A stretch of DNA of 64,000 nucleotides. Origin: Flavobacteriales bacterium (GTDB taxonomy: Bacteria; Bacteroidota; Bacteroidia; Flavobacteriales_D; Crocinitomicaceae). Below, piece by piece: positions 36,891 to 45,012 of the stretch. The translations under genes were made by a program, and so were the position numbers. The stretch is taken from positions 1 through 64,000 of the forward strand of contig CANITF010000002.1 of assembly GCA_947470515.1 (NCBI GenBank), given 5' to 3'. The notes under the pieces were generated by a model. It ran no database searches. It saw only the letters and a list, made by a program, of their open reading frames with translations, and was not told the DNA's origin. Positions within the stretch are counted from its first letter, which is position 1. The number at the start of each line of letters is the position of its first letter.

Positions 36891-37886
36891 ATGATTAAAT
36901 TAGCGCATTTTCTATTAAGTACCTTGATGCTTGCATGTTTGATAGCCTGCAACCTTGAAAAAGCACATCCAAATAAAAATCAATATTTAATTATTGCTTC
37001 TGATTGTCTTAAATCAAAAGACGCGAAACTTTTTAAAAATTTCAAAAAATCAGCTGGAATAAAAGTTCGAATTATCCATTTATCGGCTGATAGTATCAAA
37101 CATAAATTACGAACTGAAGGTCTAAACAGTGATATTGATGCAGTTATTCTTGCCTCTATTTATGATATGAATAATCTTGATAAAGCTCAATTATTACAAA
37201 CTTTACCATTAGAAAGTTTCCCTGAGCAACTTCCAACTAAGCACATTTCAAAATCCAAAAGTTGGGCGGGAATTGGCATTGACCCTTATGTTTTCTATTC
37301 TATTGATGATACACTTCAGAAAATTAAAACCTATAGAAATTTATTGAAAGAAAATCGTTGGTCTTCAGATTTGACTAACGAAACAAATTGGTTTCCTTTT
37401 TATTCATTTATTGCGAGAAAAATTGATCCGAAATCAACCTTCAATGCCCAATCCTGGATCACGCAATTTGAAAGCAATAAGCAAAATCGGCAATCATTTT
37501 CAGATAGTTTAGGTCCTTGCAAAATTCATCTAACTACCTATTCAAATTATAGAGAAAGCCAAGCTGATAAAAAGTCAATCTACAAAAAAGGAAGGCTTAT
37601 TTTTCCAAATCAACATATTGGTGGAAGTTATTATAACATGGTTTGTTTTGGTATAGTTAAACAAGCGCCAAACTTCACAAACAGCCTTAAGTTTTTTCAA
37701 TTAATTCTAACAAAAGCTGTCAACGATCGTTTAAACAATGTATTTTATAAATTTCCGATTAATGCAGATGAGGCGAGTATTTATAGTTATCAGCAGAATT
37801 TAAGGTTCAAGAAGTATCCTGTTTCTCCTCTGCAACTTGTTAGTAATTACGATAGATTAAAAACCATTCTATCAACTTTAAATTGA
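36891..37886 (+). CDS. Periplasmic-binding-protein-like lipoprotein (Fe3+/extracellular solute-binding type)
   Basis: A 331-residue lipoprotein: membrane segment then lipobox LIACN at about 17-21. The mature region opens like class II solute-binding proteins of iron and polyamine transporters (YLIIASDCLKSKDAKLFKNF, KSAGIKVRIIHLSADSI, LRTEGLNSDIDAVILASIYD). It ends with a helical TPR-free lobe (SLKFFQLILTKAVNDRLNN, FPINADEASIY). The Tyr-rich iron-binding set of FutA/AfuA proteins cannot be confirmed. No permease or ATPase gene is adjacent, so the transport role is uncertain. It might act as a stand-alone binding lipoprotein. RNase P RNA follows on the other strand. Confidence 0.6.
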   Translation: MIKLAHFLLSTLMLACLIACNLEKAHPNKNQYLIIASDCLKSKDAKLFKNFKKSAGIKVRIIHLSADSIKHKLRTEGLNSDIDAVILASIYDMNNLDKAQLLQTLPLESFPEQLPTKHISKSKSWAGIGIDPYVFYSIDDTLQKIKTYRNLLKENRWSSDLTNETNWFPFYSFIARKIDPKSTFNAQSWITQFESNKQNRQSFSDSLGPCKIHLTTYSNYRESQADKKSIYKKGRLIFPNQHIGGSYYNMVCFGIVKQAPNFTNSLKFFQLILTKAVNDRLNNVFYKFPINADEASIYSYQQNLRFKKYPVSPLQLVSNYDRLKTILSTLN

Positions 37887-37903
37887 ATCGAGAATAAAAA
37901 ATA

Positions 37904-38284
37904 AAAGGCAAATCTATAAGCCGGGTTCTGTTTTCTGACACGAGGTCAAAAAGTCTATCATTTCTCTACCCTTGCCATCACTGACAAGATCTATCGATCT
38001 ACCCTCTGGGATTAGGCGAGCAACCCTCAAGCCCCAGTATACATGATCTTTCAGTCCGTAAGGTTTACCTTGCTTCCGACATCACTGCCTGAACGGTGAG
38101 CTCTTACCCCACCTTTTCACCTTTTCCCCAATGAGATACATCCCATCGAGGTAGTTTTCCTTTCTGTGGCACTTTCTGTCCCCAACATAGTTGAAGCCTT
38201 CCCGTTAAGAAGTACGGCGCTCTGTACTGCCCGGACTTTCCTCTCTCCCGATGAATCGGAACAGCGATAGACCGATTTGCCTTT
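37904..38284 (-). ncRNA. rnpB: RNase P RNA (class A)
   Basis: The catalytic RNA that removes 5' leaders from pre-tRNAs. On the minus strand it starts AAAGGCAAATCGGTC, soon reaches the conserved P4-region string GAGGAAAGTCCGGGC, and ends AACCCGGCTTATAGATTTGCC. The first and last 11 bases (AAAGGCAAATC / GATTTGCCTTT) pair to form P1. The mid-molecule string GGGTAAGAGCTCACCG is also typical. Length is about 381 nt. The 3' end runs into TTTTATTTTTT, a likely termination tract. The ends are estimated from P1. Confidence 0.95.
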
Positions 38285-38287
38285 GAG

Positions 38288-38295
38288 CAAAGATA
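38288..38295 (-). promoter_or_regulatory. -7 promoter element of rnpB
   Basis: Minus strand TATCTTTG, 4 nt before the inferred RNA 5' end, as expected for a mature-end start. I see no clear TTG -33 box. The box lies 16 bp past the stop codon of the upstream minus-strand gene. Confidence 0.6.
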
Positions 38296-38310
38296 CGAAT
38301 AGAAAATGGG

Positions 38311-39405
38311 TTATCGTTTAACGAAAGTTTTTACTGTACTATTCGTTCCAGAAATAAGTTGAATTTGATATACTCCAACTGCATAATTAGCAACATCAAT
38401 TTGAGTTTCCATTTGCATATCAAGAACTTTCGATTCAATAAGAATTCCTTTAGAATCAAACACTTTAAATCCTGAAAATCCTTGCTTAGCTGAAATATTA
38501 ACTTCAGTTGTTGCTGGATTTGGGTAAACTTTGAATTCACTTGTTAAATCAGAGATTCCAGCATCTAAATACCGATCTATATCACGATATTCGATAGCTG
38601 TGACAGCTTCATTTCCTAGAATTTCATTACTAGTAATTCTCAAAATAGGTTCTTTTTCGCCATTTGTCCACCATTCATATTCATGAGTCGTTGGAATTGG
38701 AAGTGGAATCCAAAGAGCTCCAACAAACGGGAAGGTATAATAAATAGAATCTACTTCTACAATATCATGCTTCACTCTTAAAACATCAAAGGTTCCATAA
38801 GGCGTAATTATTGTGCCGAAACCGTCAACAGTTGTTGTGCGTTCCCTGTGTTGATTCCATTTAGCATCTAAAACAGGATTGAAATCTATCAAAGTATATC
38901 CTCGAGAATAATGAGAATTTCCGAAATCAAGCGGTAAATCATAATGAGTTTCAATTGTATCTGATTGAAAAGGAATTTCAGTTCCGCTAATATTCATTGA
39001 AAGCCCAACGGTTGTTAAAGAATCAGCTGTACTTCTTGTAAATTGGTATATATTTTCAATAGTTACTGGTAAAAAAGAGGTGATTTGAGCAACAGGAATC
39101 GCAGTAGATTCGAGATAATAAGTTGAATTATAACTAGTAGGAGCAAATGATCCCAAAAGGAATTGAACAAAAAATGGTGCAGAAGATGTAGCTTTGAAAT
39201 CTTTTATAATTTGTGAATTGGGCGTCAATGCTGAAAAATCCCACACGGAAGCAGGTCCAGTTGATATGTAATCATACCCATTATCTGAAGCCTGACTCAT
39301 TCTTACTGTGTCTGCTGCTGTTGCAAAATCAGCTTGTGTAAGTTGAATTTGAGCATTTATTGATAAACTAATTGTTGCGGTAATAATGAGTAGAACTATT
39401 TTCAT
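38311..39405 (-). CDS. Secreted protein with T9SS type A sorting domain
   Basis: A 364-residue protein with a signal peptide (1-18, ending INAQ). Residues about 20-280 are a beta-rich domain without a recognised family (FATAADTVRMSQASDNGYDY, GPASVWDFSALTPN, YGTFDVLRVKHDI, YEWWTNGEKEPILRI). Proteins of this form are common in Bacteroidota as unnamed T9SS cargo. The last 75 residues are a type A sorting domain (EFKVYPNPATTEVNIS, FKVFDSKGILIESK, AVGVYQIQL). It is directly upstream of rnpB on the same strand. It does not appear to belong to the sigma-factor operon, from which it is 46 bp away. Confidence 0.82.
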   Translation of the reverse strand: MKIVLLIITATISLSINAQIQLTQADFATAADTVRMSQASDNGYDYISTGPASVWDFSALTPNSQIIKDFKATSSAPFFVQFLLGSFAPTSYNSTYYLESTAIPVAQITSFLPVTIENIYQFTRSTADSLTTVGLSMNISGTEIPFQSDTIETHYDLPLDFGNSHYSRGYTLIDFNPVLDAKWNQHRERTTTVDGFGTIITPYGTFDVLRVKHDIVEVDSIYYTFPFVGALWIPLPIPTTHEYEWWTNGEKEPILRITSNEILGNEAVTAIEYRDIDRYLDAGISDLTSEFKVYPNPATTEVNISAKQGFSGFKVFDSKGILIESKVLDMQMETQIDVANYAVGVYQIQLISGTNSTVKTFVKR

Positions 39406-39451
39406 TCAAGTGATTTTTTTACAAAAGTAGAATAAAGTTTGAGATTTTCTA

Positions 39452-40522
39452 TTAATCAATTTCAATTCCGAAAACCGTAGAACATTGAAATGGGAAAACA
39501 ACATTGCTACCTGCTTCTCTCAAGTTACAGGTGACATCGGCAGAAATTTTGAATACTGCTTTACCAGCGCCATTTATTCCATAATAATTTATCTCATTAA
39601 TTTCAACTATTGAAAGTTGATTTGGTGCGTTTTTAGAATCGTATTGTTTTCCATTTATCTTCAGTGAAATTGCAGTTTTAAAATCCCAATAAAAACTACT
39701 TAAATAGCTTTCAAAAAAAGAAAAATCATCAATAAAAAATCCGTTATTAGTGCCGTCAATCAACACAGATTTCTTCCTTTTAACACCATTTGTGAAAATT
39801 ATTTCGGCCGTTATTAAATGATTCTCTTCGCTGATATATTGATCCAATTTGACAGCGTTTGTTGCATAAACTCCATCAATAAACCATTTTACAGATTGCA
39901 CAGGCACAAGATCCTCTTCTATCCAAGTTTGAAGTTCTCCATTTGAGGTTAATAAATGTCTTATTTGTCCAGTAGCATGTTTTGCAAATCCAACAATCAT
40001 CTCATTACAAAGAGAACTAACAGAACCATCATTGAACGTAACAACAGCGCATACATTAAACTTGCCTGGTTCATTCAATGTAATTGAATTTACACCAACA
40101 AACGCATCATCGACAAACCATTTTACTTCTTGAATTAACATATTATTCGGAAAACAATCCTTTGTTAAATATGCTAAAGGCTGCATAGGATTCATCGCTA
40201 CTGAGGTGAAGTTCGGTAAGCTTTGAGAAAAAACATTTGCAGGAATATCATTGTTTCCTTGATAAATACCCATTTCTAATTCAGAAACACCATCGCTTAA
40301 TCGTCCCGAGTAAAAATCTATACCATTAAACGTTTCACTCATCGTATTCATAAAGAAATTATCTTTTCCTGCAACAAATGAAAAATCATCATCTCCAATT
40401 GTTCCATCTGCACGAAAAACGGGTTCAGTTTCAGATAATGGTTTTTCAACAACTTCTTTTTTGCAAGAAGAAACTAGCGTTATAAACGTGAGAAGTAATA
40501 GTGTTAAAAATCTTTTTTTCAT
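39452..40522 (-). CDS. Lipoprotein of unknown function, last gene of the sigma-factor operon
   Basis: A 356-residue protein with a lipoprotein signal (MKKRFLTLLLLTFITLVSSC, lipobox LVSSC). The mature part has two or three Ig/PKD-like beta units with internal similarity: VKWFVDDAFVGVNSITLNEP and VKWFIDGVYATNAVKLDQYI are clearly related, each followed by a strand ending VVTFNDG or IIFTNG. So it is a duplicated domain that keeps Trp-Phe. The ligand is unknown. It starts one base after the stop of the membrane/barrel protein gene, so the two are translationally coupled. Confidence 0.75.
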   Translation of the reverse strand: MKKRFLTLLLLTFITLVSSCKKEVVEKPLSETEPVFRADGTIGDDDFSFVAGKDNFFMNTMSETFNGIDFYSGRLSDGVSELEMGIYQGNNDIPANVFSQSLPNFTSVAMNPMQPLAYLTKDCFPNNMLIQEVKWFVDDAFVGVNSITLNEPGKFNVCAVVTFNDGSVSSLCNEMIVGFAKHATGQIRHLLTSNGELQTWIEEDLVPVQSVKWFIDGVYATNAVKLDQYISEENHLITAEIIFTNGVKRKKSVLIDGTNNGFFIDDFSFFESYLSSFYWDFKTAISLKINGKQYDSKNAPNQLSIVEINEINYYGINGAGKAVFKISADVTCNLREAGSNVVFPFQCSTVFGIEID

Positions 40523-40523
40523 T

Positions 40524-41816
40524 TTAAAAATCTAAAGTTCGCTTTAAATAAATTTGTCCGTCAATTGGAAAATTCAAAGGTGCGCCAATAAAACGTTTTG
40601 ATTGAATTTGTTGCAATAATTGAATATTCATTCGAATACCGATTTGGGTTTTTTCATTGATGTGGAAGGAATATCCTAATGATGGGAGCAATCCAAATCG
40701 ATTGAAGAAACTCACATCTGAAAAACCTACATTATACGATTTGAAATCACCATCCAATGTTTGACGGTGCTTCAATTGCGTCATTAAATTGATATTACTT
40801 GTAATACCTAAATTCATTGAATGGCGTCCAATAGTATATGTTGCTGAAAGAGGAATTGTCAATGAGTAAATAGAACTAAATTCATATGAATTCTCTAATA
40901 TTTCTGACCCTAAACCATAAATTTTAGTTCTTTCTAAAATATTTAATTGATCAAATTTAGTCCCTTGTAAGCCAAGACCAGCAGAAATATTGAATCGTTT
41001 TACAGGAAAAGAAAGTCCTACAACACCACCAATTGTAGCATTAACCACATTCTGATTCGTTTCATTCTTAATATAAGACTGCCCTACTCCACCAAATACT
41101 TCAACATACATTTTTCTCAACTTGTCTTTCTTATAAGGAAACAATACTGGTTCCAAATTCGAAACATTTTCTGAAATAAACACTGCTTTTGTATTCAATT
41201 CCAGCTTATCATTTTCAATCAATTCATCTTGTAACTCAGCTTTCAATTCAATAATCTCACTTGAATTATTACTATTTACTTGTCCTATCAAAATTGAAGC
41301 TTCCGATTCTAAATCAACAATCTGATTTTCAGGAATAGTCTCAATTTCAACTTTTCTATTTTGATTTAAATCAACTTTATCTAATTCACTTTTTACTGGT
41401 GTAATAGGAGCGAAATTTTCATGATTAATCAAAGTAGTATTGCTACTACTCTTTAAATTCGCCGTTTTTTCAATAACCTGATTTTCTTCTATTTCTAATT
41501 TTGTTTTTTGAATTGTATTAGTTTTATTCGTTAATAATGTGTTTTCTGTTCCTGATGCTCTTGAAATAGGATTCGTCTTTGATATAGTATTATTTTGAAT
41601 AGCAACATCCGTTTCTTTACTTGCGTCAAATGCTAGAAATCCTAGAAATCCTAAGAAAAATATATTTACGGTCCACCACCAATATGCTCGTTTACTTTGC
41701 TTTTGAATAGGCAATTGTTTTTCAATATCATTCCAATATTCAGAGCGATATTCAAAAACCTGCTTATCAGCAGCCTCCCCAAATATTTTATCTATTTCCT
41801 CGTCCGTCCAACTCAT
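40524..41816 (-). CDS. Anti-sigma-like single-pass membrane protein with beta-barrel-like C-terminus
   Basis: A 430-residue protein. Residues 1-42 are cytoplasmic and charged (MSWTDEEIDKIFGEAADKQ, YWNDIEKQLPIQKQ), resembling the short N-termini of Bacteroidota anti-sigma proteins. One membrane segment follows (about 45-64, WWWTVNIFFLGFLGFLAF), then about 150 residues of Asn/Glu/Lys-rich linker. The last 190 residues are alternating beta strands (YVEVFGGVGQSYI, RFNISAGLGLQGTKFD, FGLLPSLGYSFHI) ending in an aromatic C-terminal residue, like an outer membrane barrel. The gene overlaps the sigma factor gene by ATGA, the usual sign of a sigma/anti-sigma pair. Anti-sigma activity is inferred from position. 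Confidence 0.7.
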   Translation of the reverse strand: MSWTDEEIDKIFGEAADKQVFEYRSEYWNDIEKQLPIQKQSKRAYWWWTVNIFFLGFLGFLAFDASKETDVAIQNNTISKTNPISRASGTENTLLTNKTNTIQKTKLEIEENQVIEKTANLKSSSNTTLINHENFAPITPVKSELDKVDLNQNRKVEIETIPENQIVDLESEASILIGQVNSNNSSEIIELKAELQDELIENDKLELNTKAVFISENVSNLEPVLFPYKKDKLRKMYVEVFGGVGQSYIKNETNQNVVNATIGGVVGLSFPVKRFNISAGLGLQGTKFDQLNILERTKIYGLGSEILENSYEFSSIYSLTIPLSATYTIGRHSMNLGITSNINLMTQLKHRQTLDGDFKSYNVGFSDVSFFNRFGLLPSLGYSFHINEKTQIGIRMNIQLLQQIQSKRFIGAPLNFPIDGQIYLKRTLDF

Positions 41817-42382
41817 ATTACCATCCTTTGGTTATGATTTTCAATTTTATCTAATTTCTCTCTCAATATTTTTCTAGCAGTTGACAAATGCCATTTAGAT
41901 GTCCCTTCTGAAATACCCAATAAATTACCTATTTCCTTGTGGTTAAAGCCATCAATGATGTATAAATTGAAAACTTTTCCACTAATTTCTGGAAGTTGTT
42001 TTATTAGTTTTAGTAGTGTTTCATATCCCAAATCACTTTCAGCCTCATTCGCTGTCGATTCTGCGTGAAAATCCAATTCTCGCTCAGTTTCTTTGGCCGA
42101 AATATGACTTAAATAATTTTTTTTCTTTCGGTATTCATCAATTAACGTATTCACCATTATTCGTTTAGACCAAGCTGGAAAATTCACATTTTCCCCAACT
42201 GTTTCTATCCCTTTTAATATTTTCATAAAGCCAATGTTGAGTGAAGCATGCGCATCCTCTTCATTTTTATGATAACGAAAACATATAGGCATAAGTTTTT
42301 TAAAGCAGCACTCATACAAGAACTGTATAGCTCTTCGGTCATCACGTTTACATGCATTTAATATATCAGGCGTGACATCCAT
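41813..42382 (-). CDS. ECF-family RNA polymerase sigma factor
   Basis: A 189-residue sigma-70-family factor. Region 2 is at about 10-80 (AIQFLYECCFKKLMPICFRY, WSKRIMVNTLIDEYRKKK). Region 4 is at about 125-180 (IKQLPEISGKVFNLYIIDGF, HKEIGNLLGISEGTSKWHL), a clear helix-turn-helix. The start is the ATG at 42382; a TTG 13 codons earlier is less likely. It is the first gene of a three-gene operon with the barrel-tailed membrane protein (4-bp overlap) and a lipoprotein. It probably responds to an envelope signal and controls its own operon (inference). Confidence 0.88.
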   Translation of the reverse strand: MDVTPDILNACKRDDRRAIQFLYECCFKKLMPICFRYHKNEEDAHASLNIGFMKILKGIETVGENVNFPAWSKRIMVNTLIDEYRKKKNYLSHISAKETERELDFHAESTANEAESDLGYETLLKLIKQLPEISGKVFNLYIIDGFNHKEIGNLLGISEGTSKWHLSTARKILREKLDKIENHNQRMVI

Positions 42383-42548
42383 AATTTGTACTAAGCGCTT
42401 TATTTTGAAGTTACTATGCAATATACCTCTTATTTTTCAAAATCAAACACAACTTATCCCCTATTTAAAACTCAATCACTAAATGATTCGTTTTCATTAC
42501 TTTTGAACGAACATCCTATTCAATTGGTTGGGTAAAAAAAATGAAAAA

Positions 42549-43034
42549 ATGAAAATTCACCTTATTCGACATGCGAAAACGAGTCCTTCAACACTTTATG
42601 TCAACGATTTCGATCGAAAATTACTTCCAAAAGGAGTTGTTCAAGCTAATGTTTTGGGCTCTTATTTAAATACAAAAGAAATAAAACCTTTACTAACTTG
42701 GTGTTCAACTGCAATTAGAACAAAAGAAACATTATCAATACTTCAACATTTAAATTCCATGGGAGAAATTTCTCTTTTAAACGATTTATATTTGTGTGAT
42801 CGAGAGGTTTATTTAAAGAAAATATGGGAACTCAACCACGGAAAAGAATTAATGATTATTGGGCACAATGATGGGATTTCTGAGTTTGCTTCTTATATAG
42901 CGGATGATTCAATAGCAATGAGAACCAGTGATTATTATTGCATTGAATTTGAATCAAAAGCTTGGAATGAAGTTTCAATCGGCACTGGCAGAATTATAGA
43001 TCATTTTCACCCTTCGGTTTATCTTCTGGATTAG
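42549..43034 (+). CDS. sixA: SixA-type histidine phosphatase
   Basis: A 161-residue branch-2 histidine phosphatase. The catalytic motif is LIRHAKTS near the N-terminus (phospho-acceptor His), the second motif is CSTAIRTKETLSIL, and the second His is in LMIIGHNDGI. SixA in E. coli dephosphorylates phosphohistidine on phosphocarrier proteins. The target here is unknown. The ATG at 42549 is chosen over an in-frame TTG at 42528. A TACTTTTG box at 42498-42505 is a fair -7 element. Its last 41 bp overlap the end of the convergent rhomboid gene. Confidence 0.85.
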   Translation: MKIHLIRHAKTSPSTLYVNDFDRKLLPKGVVQANVLGSYLNTKEIKPLLTWCSTAIRTKETLSILQHLNSMGEISLLNDLYLCDREVYLKKIWELNHGKELMIIGHNDGISEFASYIADDSIAMRTSDYYCIEFESKAWNEVSIGTGRIIDHFHPSVYLLD

Positions 43035-43782
43035 TTGGGACATAATGGTAAACAATATTATGATTATGATCTTGTTCATGTCTTAATCTTTCCTCTTTTT
43101 CTGCTAATTCAGCTAAGCGAACTTTTTCAACCCAAATAGCTTCAAAATCGATTGGTTCTATTCCCATTTCCTTTTCAATTTCATATTGAAATTTTGGTCG
43201 TTGAGGGCCATTTTCCCTGAATAAAAATGCTAGTACAACACCTACACTTAAACCCATCAAATGACCTTCCCAAGAAACACGTTCTTTCATAGGAAATACT
43301 CCCCAAATCATGCTGCCATAAAGAAAAACAATGAAAAGTGAAATCGCTTGTAATGGTAGGAATTTTCTCAAAACACCAGAAACAAATAAAAACCCTACAA
43401 GCATATAAATCAATCCGCTCATTCCAATGTGATACGAACCTTTATTTTGAGCGTAAATCCATAGTAATAAACCAGTAAATAACCAACCATAAAAAAACAC
43501 TTTCAACGCGATTTCTCTGTAGAAATAGATCAATGCAGCTAAAAGGAAAAAGGTTGGAATTGAATTGTTTACAATATGCTGAATTTCTTCCTTTGAATGA
43601 ATTAAGGGCATAAATAAAATCCCTTTTAAACCTTCAATGGATCTTGGCAACACCCCCAACTTATGAAATTCAAATCTAAATAAGTGTTCCGCCCAATATA
43701 TCAACCACATGGCAATAAGTACCAAAGTTGGATAAAGGAAAGCTTCAAAAGAAGAACCAAAAGGATGATTTCGTTGTTTCAC
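42994..43782 (-). CDS. Rhomboid-family intramembrane serine protease
   Basis: A 262-residue membrane protein with about six membrane segments. The catalytic Ser is S122 in HIGMSGLIYML (GxSG) and the catalytic His is H174 in WEGHLMGLSVG, as in rhomboids. The oxyanion-region Asn is probably in the HIVNNSIPTFFLLAAL segment. A hydrophilic C-terminal tail of about 65 residues (EIEKEMGIEPIDFEAIWVEK, then Glu/His-rich) is cytoplasmic. The substrate is unknown. Its 3' end overlaps sixA by 41 bp in convergent orientation. Confidence 0.9.
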   Translation of the reverse strand: MKQRNHPFGSSFEAFLYPTLVLIAMWLIYWAEHLFRFEFHKLGVLPRSIEGLKGILFMPLIHSKEEIQHIVNNSIPTFFLLAALIYFYREIALKVFFYGWLFTGLLLWIYAQNKGSYHIGMSGLIYMLVGFLFVSGVLRKFLPLQAISLFIVFLYGSMIWGVFPMKERVSWEGHLMGLSVGVVLAFLFRENGPQRPKFQYEIEKEMGIEPIDFEAIWVEKVRLAELAEKEERLRHEQDHNHNIVYHYVPTNPEDKPKGENDL

Positions 43783-43867
43783 GACGCCAAATTGTCAAAA
43801 GCCATGCCTATTGCTTTTCGCTGACAAGTTGTCTTGTTTGGTGTTTGGAATAGAGGTTAGAGATGTT

Positions 43868-44290
43868 CTATAAATCGATTTTGGAGAAACTTAGAATTCT
43901 TTTTGGTGATTCGTCGGTAGACAAAACTAATTTGTTCACTGTCAATGTCTTTATTTTATAATGCTCTTCGCCATCTAAATCAAAAATAACTGAATCTTTG
44001 GCATTATTAAAGTTCCATTTCCCATGAAAAGGGACAATTATATTTTCAAAATTAGGGGATTCCAAACGCATTGAATTATCTTTCTTAAATTCAAAAAAAG
44101 TTTTTCCCATCATTCTTTTTGTTTGAGCTTCCATTTTTTCTTGAAACATCGTTTTAACTTCTTCTGATACTTCAGCGAAATATGGGGAATAGTCAATGGA
44201 TTCTAATTTCCATTTACCAATAAGGTTATTAGTTGGACTTGAACATGCTACGAAAAGAAAAAACAACGAAATAAAGGTGAAAATTTTCAT
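43868..44290 (-). CDS. Small lipocalin-like lipoprotein
   Basis: A 140-residue protein with a lipoprotein signal (MKIFTFISLFFLFVAC). The mature part starts SSPTNNLIGKWKLESIDYSP, the GxW opening of small lipocalin-like (DUF4923/DUF5004-style) domains. Beta strands follow (FFEFKKDNSMRLESP, IIVPFHGKWNFNNAKDSVIF). The ligand is unknown. A good promoter lies immediately upstream. Confidence 0.72.
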   Translation of the reverse strand: MKIFTFISLFFLFVACSSPTNNLIGKWKLESIDYSPYFAEVSEEVKTMFQEKMEAQTKRMMGKTFFEFKKDNSMRLESPNFENIIVPFHGKWNFNNAKDSVIFDLDGEEHYKIKTLTVNKLVLSTDESPKRILSFSKIDL

Positions 44291-44306
44291 GTTACTATAT
44301 TTTCAT

Positions 44307-44336
44307 CAAAGATAATGCTTGAAGTGTTAGTATCAA
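44307..44336 (-). promoter_or_regulatory. Promoter of the lipocalin-like gene
   Basis: On the minus strand, TTG (44334-44336), a 19-nt spacer and TATCTTTG (44307-44314), 17 nt before the ATG. Confidence 0.65.
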
Positions 44337-44344
44337 TGTAAAAT

Positions 44345-44466
44345 GATTTGAGGATTTGAGGATTTGAAGATTTGAAGATTGGCAGGATTTGAGGATTTGA
44401 GGATTTGATTTGAAGATTGGAAGGATTTGAAGATTTTATTTGAGGATTTGATTTGATTGATTTGAA
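44345..44466. repeat. Octanucleotide-based minisatellite (GATTTGAG)n
   Basis: About 15 imperfect units of GATTTGAG/GATTTGAA, with variants such as GATTGGCAG and GATTTGAT. They fill the space between two divergent genes, from 9 bp upstream of one -33 box to 24 bp before the other ATG. A minus-strand open frame across it is an artefact of the repeat. Confidence 0.9.
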
Positions 44467-44489
44467 TATAGAATGTTTAAATTTACGGT

Positions 44490-44996
44490 ATGGAAGAAAT
44501 TGTAAATCGTGTTCAGGATAGTGGCTTAATTCCAATGGATTTAGCCGATTTCAAACCAAAAAATGAATTAATAGGAATTGACATTGCTGATCAATTGTGG
44601 CAAGGCTTAATATTAAAAGAAAAAGATTTCAGACTTTGGATAAAGGAAAATGATTGGACTGTTTATCAAAATAAAGCTGTATTTATTCATTGTTCGGCAG
44701 ATGCAATTGTTCCAACATGGGCTTTTATGCTAGTTGCTTCGCACATAAATGAATTTGCTTCAGAATATTTAGTAGGATCAAAACTCGATCTCGAAAAACA
44801 GTTAATAAAGACAGCAATTCATGATTTAAATTCAGAAGAATTTAAGGATGGAAAAATCATAATAAAAGGTTGTTCGGATGTCTCTTGTCCAGATTTTGCC
44901 ATGGTTGAATTAATTCATTTCCTTCAGCCAGTTGCCAAAAGTATTATGTACGGTGAACCATGCTCAACCGTTCCAATTTACAAACGTAAAAAGTAA
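44490..44996 (+). CDS. DUF2480 family protein
   Basis: A 168-residue cytoplasmic protein of the Bacteroidota-restricted DUF2480 family: VQDSGLIPMDLADFKP at the start, DIADQLWQGLILKEKDFRLW, CSADAIVPTWAFMLVASHI in the middle and CSDVSCPDFAMVELIHFLQP near the end. The conserved CSDVSCP pair of cysteines suggests metal or thiol chemistry, but no function is established. It is divergent from the lipocalin-like gene across a minisatellite. Promoter elements are not clear. Confidence 0.85.
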   Translation: MEEIVNRVQDSGLIPMDLADFKPKNELIGIDIADQLWQGLILKEKDFRLWIKENDWTVYQNKAVFIHCSADAIVPTWAFMLVASHINEFASEYLVGSKLDLEKQLIKTAIHDLNSEEFKDGKIIIKGCSDVSCPDFAMVELIHFLQPVAKSIMYGEPCSTVPIYKRKK

Positions 44997-45012
44997 CGAA
45001 TTTGGGTTAAAT

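Noticed and set aside
44287-44535. Minus-strand open frame of 82 codons over the GATTTGAG minisatellite
   Set aside because: It consists mostly of translated repeat units and overlaps both flanking genes' promoter regions.
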